Source: a virus. From it: DNA of 31,083 nt. Under the pieces are notes generated by a model. It worked only from the letters and a program-made list of their open reading frames with translations, was not told the origin of the DNA and did not search any database. Positions 1 to 7,703 of the stretch are shown piece after piece (the first letter of the stretch is position 1; the number at the start of each line of letters is the position of its first letter). A program made the translations under genes and the position numbers. The stretch covers positions 1-31,083 of IMG/VR virus record IMGVR_UViG_3300009149_000172; one strand, given 5' to 3'.

Positions 1-171
1 GAGGTAAAAGTAAATCCAATTGCTTGGATTGAAGACAATAAAATCATTAATGATGATGGAAAAGAGATAATAGTAAATAAAGGCATTATTGTAAATGAGG
101 CTTTTATTCTATGGACTTATGAGCTGAAAGAAGAAATCTTAAGGCTTAGAAAGCTGTTAGAAGAGGATTAA
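1..171 (+). CDS. Partial uncharacterised protein (C-terminal 56 residues)
   Basis: The window opens inside this reading frame, so its start lies upstream. The visible part ends in a charged, leucine-rich helix (LKEEILRLRKLLEE) that looks like a short coiled coil. Its TAA stop overlaps the ATG of the next gene (TAATG), as in most gene pairs of this operon. No family is recognised. Confidence 0.6.
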   Translation, partial: EVKVNPIAWIEDNKIINDDGKEIIVNKGIIVNEAFILWTYELKEEILRLRKLLEED

Positions 172-314
172 TGATGGGCAAACCAATAAGCAAAAAAACG
201 CATGCACAAATTTTAGGGATTCCATATTATATTTATAAGATAGCTTATGACAGGGGGTGGAGAGACGCAGAAGAACGGACTAAAAAGGAAAAGACCACAA
301 ATAAGGAGAAATAA
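171..314 (+). CDS. Small basic protein, unknown function
   Basis: This is a 47-residue frame between two tightly packed genes. It starts at ATG 171, overlapping the previous stop, or at the adjacent ATG 174, and ends directly before the next ATG at 315. The weak AGAGG before the start suggests translational coupling. The product is highly charged, with a lysine/glutamate-rich tail (RTKKEKTTNKEK). The middle (THAQILGIPYYIYKIAYDRGW) could be part of a small DNA-binding helix-turn-helix, but that is a guess. No family is recognised. Confidence 0.5.
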   Translation: MMGKPISKKTHAQILGIPYYIYKIAYDRGWRDAEERTKKEKTTNKEK

Positions 315-611
315 ATGGTTGAGCCAATCACAACAGGTGGAATAATCGTACTTTTGATTTCAACTATTGGAAGCTGGCTTAAGATTTTAAGAGATACAAA
401 AAAGCAGAACGGAAATGGAAGCGATTTAAGGGAAATCAAGGATACCGTGAAGAAGACGGATGAAAATGTTGGTAATATGAAAATCGACATTGGAGTAATA
501 AAAACTGATGTGAGCAACCAGAAGAAACACTGCATACAAATGACGGATACTATTGAAAAGCAGATTAGTGCGAACACGAATCGGATTTTTGGCATGAAAG
601 GGAAGAAATGA
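315..611 (+). CDS. Small membrane-anchored coiled-coil protein
   Basis: The 98-residue product has one hydrophobic segment near the N-terminus (about residues 9-24, GGIIVLLISTIGSWLKIL) and then a long hydrophilic helix rich in Lys, Asp and Thr with heptad-like spacing (about 38-90). It has no cleavable signal peptide. This layout resembles small phage membrane proteins such as XhlA-like lysis accessories, but no diagnostic motif is present and no endolysin is nearby. A GGAG ribosome binding site lies just upstream (305-308). The stop overlaps the next start. The function is unknown; a lysis or membrane role is only a possibility. Confidence 0.6.
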   Translation: MVEPITTGGIIVLLISTIGSWLKILRDTKKQNGNGSDLREIKDTVKKTDENVGNMKIDIGVIKTDVSNQKKHCIQMTDTIEKQISANTNRIFGMKGKK

Positions 612-988
612 AGGTAGCTCCAGTTTTAGAAACGAGTAAATTAAATAGAGAAGAATTAATACTTGCATTGGCAGTAGCCTTTAAGGCTTTAGGTGATACT
701 CCTGAACAGGAAGACGTATTTGGTCGAGCTCAAAAACAAATTGAAGACCTAATCAATAGTCAACATAGAATGGAAAAAATGCTTCGAGAAACAAGGGTAA
801 AGATTAAAGGGGAGAACCAGATAAAACCAGATTCTAATTCTTATTCAGAAATGGTGGATTGGGTTGATATGTGGAGAATTCGTTGTGCCCATAGTGGAAA
901 TAAAGAGAACTGTTTTAATTGTTTTTCGAGAAAAGAATGCGATAAAGCAATAGATGAAATTCGCAAAATATTAAGAGGTTTAGGATAA
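608..988 (+). CDS. Uncharacterised protein with C-terminal cysteine cluster
   Basis: The 126-residue protein is coupled to the preceding gene by an ATGA overlap. The N-terminal two thirds is helical and charged. The C-terminal third carries four cysteines, C93, C102, C105 and C111 (spacing x8, x2, x5), preceded by an aromatic stretch (DWVDMWRIRC). Together with H95 these could bind zinc, but the spacing matches no family I recognise. It sits just before the terminase genes, so a packaging or regulatory role is conceivable but unsupported. Confidence 0.6.
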   Translation: MKVAPVLETSKLNREELILALAVAFKALGDTPEQEDVFGRAQKQIEDLINSQHRMEKMLRETRVKIKGENQIKPDSNSYSEMVDWVDMWRIRCAHSGNKENCFNCFSRKECDKAIDEIRKILRGLG

Positions 989-991
989 GAA

Positions 992-1180
992 ATGAAGGTC
1001 GCATTTGAAGCTCTTATTAAAAGTATAACAACGAAATCTCTAGTCTCAGGAGACAAAGCTACGAGGTTATTATTAGAATTTGATTCAAATGATAAGAATA
1101 AGACATTAAATAATCTGAATATCCTGCAAAGAGGAGACAGAAGTGTGGCAGTTGTGATTTATGATGGTGATGAGAAATGA
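992..1180 (+). CDS. Small protein of unknown function
   Basis: This 62-residue frame starts three bases after the previous stop and ends in an ATGA overlap with the next gene, so it sits in a continuous translated string. The composition alternates hydrophobic and charged residues (KATRLLLEFD, RSVAVVIYDGDEK), suggesting a small beta-rich fold. No motif is recognised, and it is supported mainly by its packing between coupled genes. Confidence 0.55.
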   Translation: MKVAFEALIKSITTKSLVSGDKATRLLLEFDSNDKNKTLNNLNILQRGDRSVAVVIYDGDEK

Positions 1181-1500
1181 ATGAAACCGTAAAAAAGGGA
1201 AATAAAACGGTTATTCGTGATAAATCTGGTAAATTCAAACGTGGAAATCCAGGCAGACCGAAGGGAGCGAAGGATAAAATAACAAGAACAGCTAAAGAAA
1301 ATATTGAAAAGGTTGTAAAAGAACTTGGAGGTTATGAGGGAATTTTGAAATGGGCAAAGAAGAATAATCATACTCAAGGACTTCTTTATAGTTGGTATTT
1401 CAAGATGCTTCCAACGAATGTAAGCGTTGAGGGTGATCTGAATGTAACTTATCAGCTCTCCGATAAATTTCTTCCAAAGACAGACAATGAGAAAAAATGA
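1177..1500 (+). CDS. Probable small terminase subunit / DUF5681-like protein
   Basis: The 107-residue product is encoded immediately upstream of, and overlapping (ATGA) with, the large terminase gene, the usual place for the small terminase subunit that recognises phage DNA for packaging. The N-terminus has the basic, glycine/proline-rich signature FKRGNPGRPKGAKDKIT, typical of DUF5681-like phage proteins often annotated beside terminases. Residues 40-80 are predicted mostly helical (NIEKVVKELGGYEGILKWAKK). A clear helix-turn-helix is not obvious. The assignment rests on position and this basic motif rather than on the core domain. Confidence 0.6.
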   Translation: MNETVKKGNKTVIRDKSGKFKRGNPGRPKGAKDKITRTAKENIEKVVKELGGYEGILKWAKKNNHTQGLLYSWYFKMLPTNVSVEGDLNVTYQLSDKFLPKTDNEKK

Positions 1501-2786
1501 GAATAATCCTAATAGTGTTGGCTATGATAATTAATCTGAATCAACATCTGAATCCAAATCATATGGAACTTTTCCAGTCTACCGATCCGGAGCTTATTAT
1601 TTATGGCGGGGCAAATGCAGGTAAAACATATTCAATTGCTGATAAGCTTTTATGCCAATCTATTTGGCAGAACGACAGGCCGCTTAAAGCATTAATAATT
1701 AGAAAGACTTTTCCTGCTCTCAGGGTGTCTGCTTTGGAGGTACTTGAAAAAAGAGCAAAGCTTTTTAAGATGCCATTTAAACTGAATGAAGCAAAGTGGA
1801 TTGCCCGATGTCACAACATGACGTTCATCTTCCAAAGCCTCAACAACAAAGAGGACTATGAGAAGCTAAAGTCGCAAACGGACATCGATTTTATTTGGAT
1901 TAACGAAATTATACAGTTGAGAGAACCAGATTATGATGAATGTCTAAGAAGATTGCGTGGCGGTAAATCTAAATTCGAGCAGATAATTATCGATTTTAAC
2001 CCCATCGGGAAGACCTCCTGGATATACCAACGGTTTTTTGAGCAGAACATAGGCAATGCCAGGAAATTGAGATATACGATACTAGACAACCATCCTGATT
2101 ATTTGAAATTAGAGAAAACCCAAAGAGAACTTCAAAGGCTTAAGGCTACGAAGAAACATAATAAGAACTATTATGATATCTATTTTGAAGGTAAATGGGG
2201 AGAGCTGGAAGGTATCATTTACAATTGGGATGTAGTTACCAAAACGAAAGAGCAGGAGAAGATGTCTTGGAAAGATATTATCAATCCGGATGAAATGTTC
2301 TATGGTGGCGATTTTGGCTACAGCGTAGATCCGGCGGTACTTTTAAGAATTTATAGGAAGGCTGATGAATTCTGGCTTGAAGAGATAATTTATGAGACTG
2401 GATTAACAAATATCGAACTGGGCCGAAAGATGGAGGGAAGGGGTGTAGGGCATGATGAAAACGCTTATTGGGATTCGGCGGAACCCAAATCCATCCAAGA
2501 ACTTTGTGATATGGGATTTACGGCGAAACCTTGTGAGAAGGGACCGGACTCGGTTCTTGCCGGGATTGATTTCCTTATAGACAAGAAAATTCATATAATA
2601 GATGGGGGCGAGAATATTGTCAGAGAGCAGCGAAGTTACGTGAGACAACAAGATAAAGATGGAAATTGGATGCCTAAGCCGATTAAGTTTAATGATCATG
2701 CTATGGACGCTGCCAGGTATGGGATATATACACATTGTAAAGGGGGATACTTAGAGACATTCTGGTCTGAGGAGGCCTGGAGATAA
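1497..2786 (+). CDS. terL: Terminase large subunit (packaging ATPase/nuclease)
   Basis: The 429-residue protein is the motor and nuclease that packages DNA into proheads. The ATPase domain shows Walker A GGANAGKT (37-44), the RKTFPALR motif (69-76) typical of PBSX/T4-like terminases, and a Walker B/catalytic region FIWINE (132-137) with E137. The RNase H-like nuclease domain shows GGDFGYSVDPA with D272, YWDSAEP with D326, and FNDHAMDAARYG with D400/D404 as candidate metal ligands. The length is normal for the family. ATG 1497 overlaps the preceding stop. M23, just before the start of the conserved region, is an alternative start without a better ribosome site. The stop overlaps the portal start (TAATG). 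Confidence 0.95.
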   Translation: MRIILIVLAMIINLNQHLNPNHMELFQSTDPELIIYGGANAGKTYSIADKLLCQSIWQNDRPLKALIIRKTFPALRVSALEVLEKRAKLFKMPFKLNEAKWIARCHNMTFIFQSLNNKEDYEKLKSQTDIDFIWINEIIQLREPDYDECLRRLRGGKSKFEQIIIDFNPIGKTSWIYQRFFEQNIGNARKLRYTILDNHPDYLKLEKTQRELQRLKATKKHNKNYYDIYFEGKWGELEGIIYNWDVVTKTKEQEKMSWKDIINPDEMFYGGDFGYSVDPAVLLRIYRKADEFWLEEIIYETGLTNIELGRKMEGRGVGHDENAYWDSAEPKSIQELCDMGFTAKPCEKGPDSVLAGIDFLIDKKIHIIDGGENIVREQRSYVRQQDKDGNWMPKPIKFNDHAMDAARYGIYTHCKGGYLETFWSEEAWR

Positions 2787-4228
2787 TGGGAATATTTAGC
2801 TTTTTTAAAAATGAAGCCCGGGTACAGGCCATGAAATATAAGGTCGCAAGTCAAAAAGGGCGTGTGGTCAAACTTGATAAAGAGGTCCAGAAGCTCCAGC
2901 ATTTAGTCCGAGAAAGTTTTAAGCTTGAGGAAGAGACGATCAGTTACAAAGGCAATGAATACACATCTTATGCGACGGCGGTGAGAGCAATTGCAGAGAA
3001 ATACAACGGCACAGCTAACTGGGGGGTGCTGCAGACCGGGAATATTATCGATCTCAGGGCTGCTTTTATTTTAAATGAGGGAATAAAGATTGTAAAAAAG
3101 AAAGACGACGCGGACGTTGAACTTGAATGGGCGAAAAAATTCCTTGAATATAACGATCTTAACAAGGAGGTGGCCCAGGAGTTTGCAAAAGAGGCGGAGA
3201 TCGAGGGAAAGATCGCTCTTAAGCTTGCTGTAGAAAAGATGAAAAGTAAGGATGAACAGGGCAACGAGAAAGATGATTATTTGATATCGGCAAGATACGT
3301 GAGCTGGACGGATAAGGAATATGTGATAAAAACGGATCCGCAGGATTATTTGAAATATATAGAGATGACTTGGCAGCCAAAAGACACGGATAAACCGGAA
3401 ACTTTAAAGGCTCCTTATTTTGTTTATAAAAAATTCGGAGGACGCATTAATAAACCTAACGAGGCTGCTCCGAAAGTAATGAAATGTCTTACTCAGATTG
3501 ATAATCTAAGTAAGGCGCTTAGAGACTGGAGAGAAATCAATCGGGTATTCTCATCCCCGATATTAGGGGTTGAATGTATTGATAAGGAGGCGGTGAGACT
3601 CACAAAACTTGCCCTGGCTGATAAGAATTGGAAGATCAAGAAAATTTTTGTTTCATCTTCGAGACTATATTATGCACAATTCGATATTAAAGGAGTCGAA
3701 TCGCTTGAGAACGAGATAATGACTCTTGCCAAGATGATATCCGGGACCACAGGGATTCCAATCCAAGCGTTGGGACTGCCAGAATTTATGTCAAATAAGG
3801 CTACAGCCGAGAATCTAATGGAATTCGTTATAGCATCTACCAATAAAGAACGCCTGACATGGATCGGAGCATATGAGGAGCTTATTAGAAAATCAATGAT
3901 GGTATATAATGAGAAAATGAACGCTCAAATGAGTAAAGGGAGACAACTAAACCCAGAAAAAATAGGCGTTGAGATTCCAGTTATAACGAAAGACCAATGG
4001 GATCATCTTGAAAAGATATACTTACCGGCTGCCATAGCGGGAAAGATAACAAATGAGGCTTTCCAGGAGAAGATTCCCGGATTTGATATGGAGGCGGAAA
4101 AGAAGAGGCGGGAAGAAAATGAGGGAAAGGAAAATGATCGGATAATGAAGGAAAACGAAGACCTAAAGGCCGATCTTGAGGATAAAAAATTATTTGGAAG
4201 GGAGGACTCAAATGCCGTATCCGAATGA
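2786..4228 (+). CDS. Phage portal protein (SPP1 gp6-like)
   Basis: The 480-residue protein directly follows the large terminase with overlapping stop/start, the canonical position for the dodecameric portal that forms the DNA entry channel and docks the terminase. The sequence is consistent with the SPP1 gp6-like family: a mixed alpha/beta body, a long central helix region around 245-345, and the segment TGIPIQALGLPEFMSNKATAEN (about 328-349), which resembles the conserved GIP...LG motif of portals. The C-terminus is an extremely charged helix (EKKRREENEGKEND...), a common portal tail. The last 17 bases overlap the next gene. Confidence 0.85.
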   Translation: MGIFSFFKNEARVQAMKYKVASQKGRVVKLDKEVQKLQHLVRESFKLEEETISYKGNEYTSYATAVRAIAEKYNGTANWGVLQTGNIIDLRAAFILNEGIKIVKKKDDADVELEWAKKFLEYNDLNKEVAQEFAKEAEIEGKIALKLAVEKMKSKDEQGNEKDDYLISARYVSWTDKEYVIKTDPQDYLKYIEMTWQPKDTDKPETLKAPYFVYKKFGGRINKPNEAAPKVMKCLTQIDNLSKALRDWREINRVFSSPILGVECIDKEAVRLTKLALADKNWKIKKIFVSSSRLYYAQFDIKGVESLENEIMTLAKMISGTTGIPIQALGLPEFMSNKATAENLMEFVIASTNKERLTWIGAYEELIRKSMMVYNEKMNAQMSKGRQLNPEKIGVEIPVITKDQWDHLEKIYLPAAIAGKITNEAFQEKIPGFDMEAEKKRREENEGKENDRIMKENEDLKADLEDKKLFGREDSNAVSE

Positions 4229-4445
4229 ACATGCTTGCAGGTTGCAGGATCCTAAAAAATTCATTAGGATCCGTAGTGGAGAAAGAAGACATAAAGGAAA
4301 AACATATCGAGTCCTTTATGGAGCCATTAAAGGTGGCGGATCACAAGATCAGGCATATCGATACCCAAAAGGATCATGGTCAGCAGCGACGGCCAGAAAA
4401 CATTGTTCTGATCATAATGGCACTTTCGAGGCCGCAAAGGAGTAA
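4212..4445 (+). CDS. Small protease-associated phage protein (MPYPNEHACRL family)
   Basis: I chose ATG 4212 over the upstream in-frame ATG at 4176 because GGAGG lies 6 bases before it and the family begins MPY.NEHA.RL. The 77-residue product has an aromatic, basic body ending in ATARKHCSDHNGTFEAAKE. Related modules occur in phage genomes just before, or fused to the front of, prohead protease genes, and this copy lies between portal and protease. Its precise function is not established. The start overlaps the portal gene by 17 bases in another frame. Confidence 0.75.
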   Translation: MPYPNEHACRLQDPKKFIRIRSGERRHKGKTYRVLYGAIKGGGSQDQAYRYPKGSWSAATARKHCSDHNGTFEAAKE

Positions 4446-4449
4446 AATT

Positions 4450-4689
4450 ATGATAACAACAAGAGACATAAAGGTTGATCTTAGTAGAGAGAGAAAACCC
4501 CTTAGTCAAAAGACAACAAAAGAAATTGACATATATGTTAAAAGAGGAACTCCCAAACCTTCGAAGATAGTCGTATCGACTCATGATATTGAGGATGTTG
4601 CGGATATAGCGGAGAAGAAAAGGCGAGATGACATTATGGCACAGAAAAAGCGGAAAGACAAGAAGACAACTAAAGGGAAGAAAAAATGA
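4450..4689 (+). CDS. Small lysine-rich protein, unknown
   Basis: The frame extends upstream to 4225, but that part only shadows the previous gene. ATG 4450 has AAAGGAG 7 bases upstream, spanning the previous gene's end. The 79-residue product has two similar segments (MITTRDIKVDLSRER and IVVSTHDIEDVADIAEKK), each with a V/TT.DI core, and a very basic tail (KKRKDKKTTKGKKK) that could contact nucleic acid or the capsid interior. It overlaps the next start by 4 bases. No family is recognised. Confidence 0.65.
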   Translation: MITTRDIKVDLSRERKPLSQKTTKEIDIYVKRGTPKPSKIVVSTHDIEDVADIAEKKRRDDIMAQKKRKDKKTTKGKKK

Positions 4690-4928
4690 ATGATGATGTG
4701 AATAAGCCTTTCTTCAGTGAACTAACGATGCCTCAGGAGGGTGATCTTGCGAGCTGGCTGTTGAAATTCTATAACGCCTGGGAAAGGGAGTTCTATGCTG
4801 CGTTGGGAAATGTTGATATTCTTGTATTCGGTAGCGATATCCAGGAAAAACTGACGGAGACAAGGAAAATAGCGGAAAAAGTAAGGGATCAGATTGGCCA
4901 TATTATTTATTTAGGAGATAAAAAATGA
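4686..4928 (+). CDS. Small protein of unknown function
   Basis: This 80-residue, mostly helical protein (ASWLLKFYNAWEREFYAAL; ETRKIAEKVRDQIGHI) is coupled at both ends by ATGA overlaps to its neighbours. It lies between the portal and the prohead protease. No motif or family is recognised, but the tight packing and codon use like the neighbours support it as a real gene. Confidence 0.65.
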   Translation: MNDDVNKPFFSELTMPQEGDLASWLLKFYNAWEREFYAALGNVDILVFGSDIQEKLTETRKIAEKVRDQIGHIIYLGDKK

Positions 4929-6031
4929 AATTCAAGGCGCTTCTTTTACATATGGCGGCGGCCGAGATCAAGGCGATGATCCCTCCATATTATTTTGATG
5001 AGATAAAACGTCGTGACCCAAAACCCCTATTCAAGGCCTTCGTAGTGGGTCAGGAAGGTAAAGCGGAGGCCACATGGGTCGGAGTAGGTGCGGTCGTTAA
5101 AACATGGTTTGCGGACGCTATAGGTAGGCTGGCAAGAAAGATTTGGCCAGGCCTAAAGCTATTCTTCAACCATGCTGAGACAAATGAAACGGAGGGACGT
5201 CAGGAGATCGGAGAGGTTGCAGGATCCATGTCCAAGATTATTAATGGTAAATATAGCGCAATTATAGCGGCATATATTCATCCTGAGTTCAGACATTTAC
5301 CTCTGGACGTAGCGTCAATAGAGGCTGAGATAAGTATAAATGATGTTGACGACGATATCAGAGCCGTCAATATTGAGGATATTACAGCGATTGCCTTAGG
5401 CAATTCAGCAGTCAATAAGCCAGGCTTCCCGGGGGCAACCCTCCTGGGTGAGCTTCAAGCTTTTACGGACCGCAAGAAATCTAATAAGGAAGGTGAGGAA
5501 ATGACCTTACAAGAGATTAAGGAATTTATTAAGACTGAGGGGCTTGATCCCTCTGAGGTTTTTGGCCAGGAACAACTATTGGAGGATCCTACTGTTATAG
5601 GATATATGGAGGCTGAAGTGAAAAAGACAAAAGGTAATGAATACAATGCGCGGCAGCGGAATCTCTCGGAATATGAAGAGAAAACAAAAAAGCTGGAAGA
5701 GAAGTTGAAGAAGTTCGAGGATGAGAATAAGACCCTGAAAACTGAAGGCGCAAAGACTAAGGCCACCGATCTTTTCAGCACAAAAGCTAAAGAGCGGAAG
5801 CTGGATGAGAAGCAAGCGAAGTTTATCGACATGAAGAAAGGCAACTTTGTTCCTGAAGACCTGGAGAATGTGGATAAAGAGGTTGATAAGTTCATGGATA
5901 CGGCGCTGGAGGATTACAAAAAAACAGCTTCCGAGATATTCGGAATAGAAGAGGAAGAAAAGACTGGCCTGACTCCTGGGGGCGAACCCGGGGAGGAAGG
6001 TGTAGAAAACGTGGATTTACTTCCAACGTAG
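4925..6031 (+). CDS. Prohead maturation protease fused to scaffold
   Basis: The 368-residue protein has two parts. Residues 1-180 look like a phage prohead protease (U35/XkdF-like): a candidate catalytic His in LFFNHAE (H83) followed by IGEV, a candidate Ser in ASIEAEIS (S131 or S137), and the later ALGNSAVNKPGFPGA segment. Residues 193-368 are a highly charged coiled coil (EEKTKKLEEKLKKFEDE) with an acidic C-terminus, typical of scaffolding domains. The protease cleaves scaffold and capsid proteins during maturation. A second start at 5501 likely yields scaffold alone. The gene starts by ATGA overlap with TTAGGAG upstream. The active site is inferred from spacing only. Confidence 0.8.
   Translation: MKFKALLLHMAAAEIKAMIPPYYFDEIKRRDPKPLFKAFVVGQEGKAEATWVGVGAVVKTWFADAIGRLARKIWPGLKLFFNHAETNETEGRQEIGEVAGSMSKIINGKYSAIIAAYIHPEFRHLPLDVASIEAEISINDVDDDIRAVNIEDITAIALGNSAVNKPGFPGATLLGELQAFTDRKKSNKEGEEMTLQEIKEFIKTEGLDPSEVFGQEQLLEDPTVIGYMEAEVKKTKGNEYNARQRNLSEYEEKTKKLEEKLKKFEDENKTLKTEGAKTKATDLFSTKAKERKLDEKQAKFIDMKKGNFVPEDLENVDKEVDKFMDTALEDYKKTASEIFGIEEEEKTGLTPGGEPGEEGVENVDLLPT
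5501..6031 (+). CDS. Nested in-frame scaffolding protein (internal start)
   Basis: Inside the protease-scaffold frame, ATG 5501 (M193 of the long product) is preceded by a purine-rich AAGGAAGGTGAGG ribosome site with GAGG three bases away. Initiation here would give a 176-residue scaffold comprising only the coiled-coil part. Phages such as lambda (C/Nu3) make an excess of free scaffold over protease this way. The first 60 residues contain MTLQEIKEFIKTEGLDPSEV, a plausible N-terminus. This start is inferred from sequence and has not been proven. Confidence 0.65.
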   Translation: MTLQEIKEFIKTEGLDPSEVFGQEQLLEDPTVIGYMEAEVKKTKGNEYNARQRNLSEYEEKTKKLEEKLKKFEDENKTLKTEGAKTKATDLFSTKAKERKLDEKQAKFIDMKKGNFVPEDLENVDKEVDKFMDTALEDYKKTASEIFGIEEEEKTGLTPGGEPGEEGVENVDLLPT

Positions 6032-6060
6032 ATTCAGCGAAACTTCAACCGACAAGCGAC

Positions 6061-6534
6061 ATGGTTAACCGTTTGTGTGGAAAAAATCCAATAAAACCGA
6101 GGCTGAAAATGCAAAGATTTAGAACAGCAACCCCGATGGGGGATTGGCGAAGTTTCAAGTTCACGATGACAGAAGCGGGTCCCTGGACAGAGGGCTTGCT
6201 TTACTTGGTTCAGGACACAGTAGGCTTACTGCTTTTGGATATTCAGTACACCGCAGCAGGTTGCAAGAAAGCAAAGACAATCGTAATAACAGAAGAGGGA
6301 GTCCTTGTCTATCATATCGAGAAGGTAATCGTTGACAAAATTGCAGGAACAGGACTGGCTTGTTTACCCGGTGACAACATGTTTTGGAACCCAGCAGCGC
6401 AAGGCAGTGGGGTGTCTCCTACTGATGGCGGACAAGGCTGGATTAAGATAGGAATCTGTGTCAGAGCAGCTGCCGCACTTGATGATGAAGTTATGATCGA
6501 CCTGAAGGGCGACAGAGCCGAAGCGGTAGAATAA
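6061..6534 (+). CDS. Capsid decoration/cement protein (DUF2190-like)
   Basis: The 157-residue, beta-rich protein lies directly before the major capsid gene, the usual place for head decoration proteins. The C-terminal half has the pattern LPGDNMFWNPA...GWIKIGICVRAAAALDDEVMIDL, resembling the AGD.LY...G...IG.A...A..GD.V.V.L pattern of DUF2190-type cement proteins. The start is uncertain: ATG 6061 has no good ribosome site, and ATG 6109 (M17) has only a weak GAGG 6-10 bases upstream. The product would bind the outside of the shell. Confidence 0.65.
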   Translation: MVNRLCGKNPIKPRLKMQRFRTATPMGDWRSFKFTMTEAGPWTEGLLYLVQDTVGLLLLDIQYTAAGCKKAKTIVITEEGVLVYHIEKVIVDKIAGTGLACLPGDNMFWNPAAQGSGVSPTDGGQGWIKIGICVRAAAALDDEVMIDLKGDRAEAVE

Positions 6535-6544
6535 GGAGGAAACA

Positions 6545-7624
6545 ATGAGAGGAGAATTAATAAGAGACTGGACGAAATTTGATCTGGACAACCGGAAACA
6601 TAGAGCGGCTCTGATTAGAAATCTACAATTCTTTTTCGCCATACCCGACAAATTTACCCCAAAGCAATTTGATGCAGATGATCCCAGGCTGAAAGGCGAT
6701 AATAAAAAGGTTGCAGAGCTTTTCAAAGCAAAAAGAGAAGCTCATGTAAAAGCAAGAATGCAGTATTTTGCGAATCTCAATGACTTCCCGACTACGGCCA
6801 AAGATGTTATTGAGAAGTTCCATGAGATCCCACTTTATGACAACGGATTCGAGTCGATATTCGATGTTAAGGACTATGCCGGATCCAGAAAAGATGGATT
6901 TTCCATGTCAACCGTTCAAAGTGGGCTGACTTTCCGGAAGATGATGACTGGTGAAAAACTCGATGTTTTCCAGATGTCAGGCGACAAGGAATATGTCTAT
7001 TTTGACTATTACGGCGGAGCCCTGGGATGGCATCGATCTCTATTCGAGAATCAGGACTATTGGACGATTGAGGACAATGCACTTGAATTTAGAAATGAGG
7101 CATATCGAATCAGAGCAGCCACATTCTATGCATTGATTGAGGCAGCAGCGAATTTACTTGTTCCGGTTCCATGGCAGGCACATCCTGATGGCGTAGCGGC
7201 TGGAGTAAGAGGATACCTAGCAGGACGCGACGCGGCAACGTTGAACTTGGCGGCACAAAACATTCTTATAGCATGTCAAAATAAAGGTTATGGAATCTCA
7301 CCGCAAAATGTAGCTTTTATCGTATTGGTTCCCTTACAGCTCAGAGGACGTATCAAGCAGGCTCTTCAAATAAACTATGATGTAGTGACAAGTGCTAAAG
7401 TCATCGATTACAATTTCCAGATGGTTGTTACTACCATGCTGGCACAGACAGCGCGGTATAAAGTCATCTTGCCCAAAAAGAAACTCAAAGCCGGATACCG
7501 AATGGAGATGCGGCAGTTTAATGACTTCGACATCCTTTCCTATACCGATACGGTAGCGGCATGGATGGCCTTTGGCGGAGCAGTTGGCGATTCCGATCAG
7601 ATTCAAGAGTGCGCAATAGCTTAA
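6545..7624 (+). CDS. Major capsid protein
   Basis: The 359-residue protein follows the protease, scaffold and decoration genes and has a strong TAAGGAGGA ribosome site (6533-6541) 4 bases from ATG, consistent with very high expression. It is followed directly by a clear terminator. Features expected of a HK97-fold shell protein include a helical N-terminal arm (about 1-70), a mixed central region with GYLAGRD and VAFIVLVPLQLRGRIKQAL (P-domain-like helix, about 260-280), and a beta-rich C-terminus. I assign it from position, size and ribosome site; the sequence itself has no short diagnostic motif. Confidence 0.8.
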   Translation: MRGELIRDWTKFDLDNRKHRAALIRNLQFFFAIPDKFTPKQFDADDPRLKGDNKKVAELFKAKREAHVKARMQYFANLNDFPTTAKDVIEKFHEIPLYDNGFESIFDVKDYAGSRKDGFSMSTVQSGLTFRKMMTGEKLDVFQMSGDKEYVYFDYYGGALGWHRSLFENQDYWTIEDNALEFRNEAYRIRAATFYALIEAAANLLVPVPWQAHPDGVAAGVRGYLAGRDAATLNLAAQNILIACQNKGYGISPQNVAFIVLVPLQLRGRIKQALQINYDVVTSAKVIDYNFQMVVTTMLAQTARYKVILPKKKLKAGYRMEMRQFNDFDILSYTDTVAAWMAFGGAVGDSDQIQECAIA

Positions 7625-7652
7625 TTTAGAGTTCAATTGTTGATTTTAATAT

Positions 7653-7685
7653 AGGGGTTGGGAGCAAGCACCTAACCCCTTTTTC
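7653..7685 (+). terminator. Rho-independent terminator after the major capsid gene
   Basis: A 10-bp stem AGGGGTTGGG / CCTAACCCCT (7653-7662 and 7671-7680, one G-U pair) with an 8-base loop is followed at once by a T-run (7680-7684). It lies 28 bases after the capsid stop and 19 bases before the next start. No promoter is visible between it and the next gene, so the downstream cassette probably depends on read-through. It would act as a step-down in expression after capsid. Confidence 0.9.
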
Positions 7686-7703
7686 CTAAAATAAAGGAGA
7701 AAG

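Noticed and set aside
4225-4449. N-terminal extension of the frame ending at 4689
   Set aside because: It overlaps the MPYPNEHACRL gene in another frame, and a good ribosome site precedes ATG 4450.
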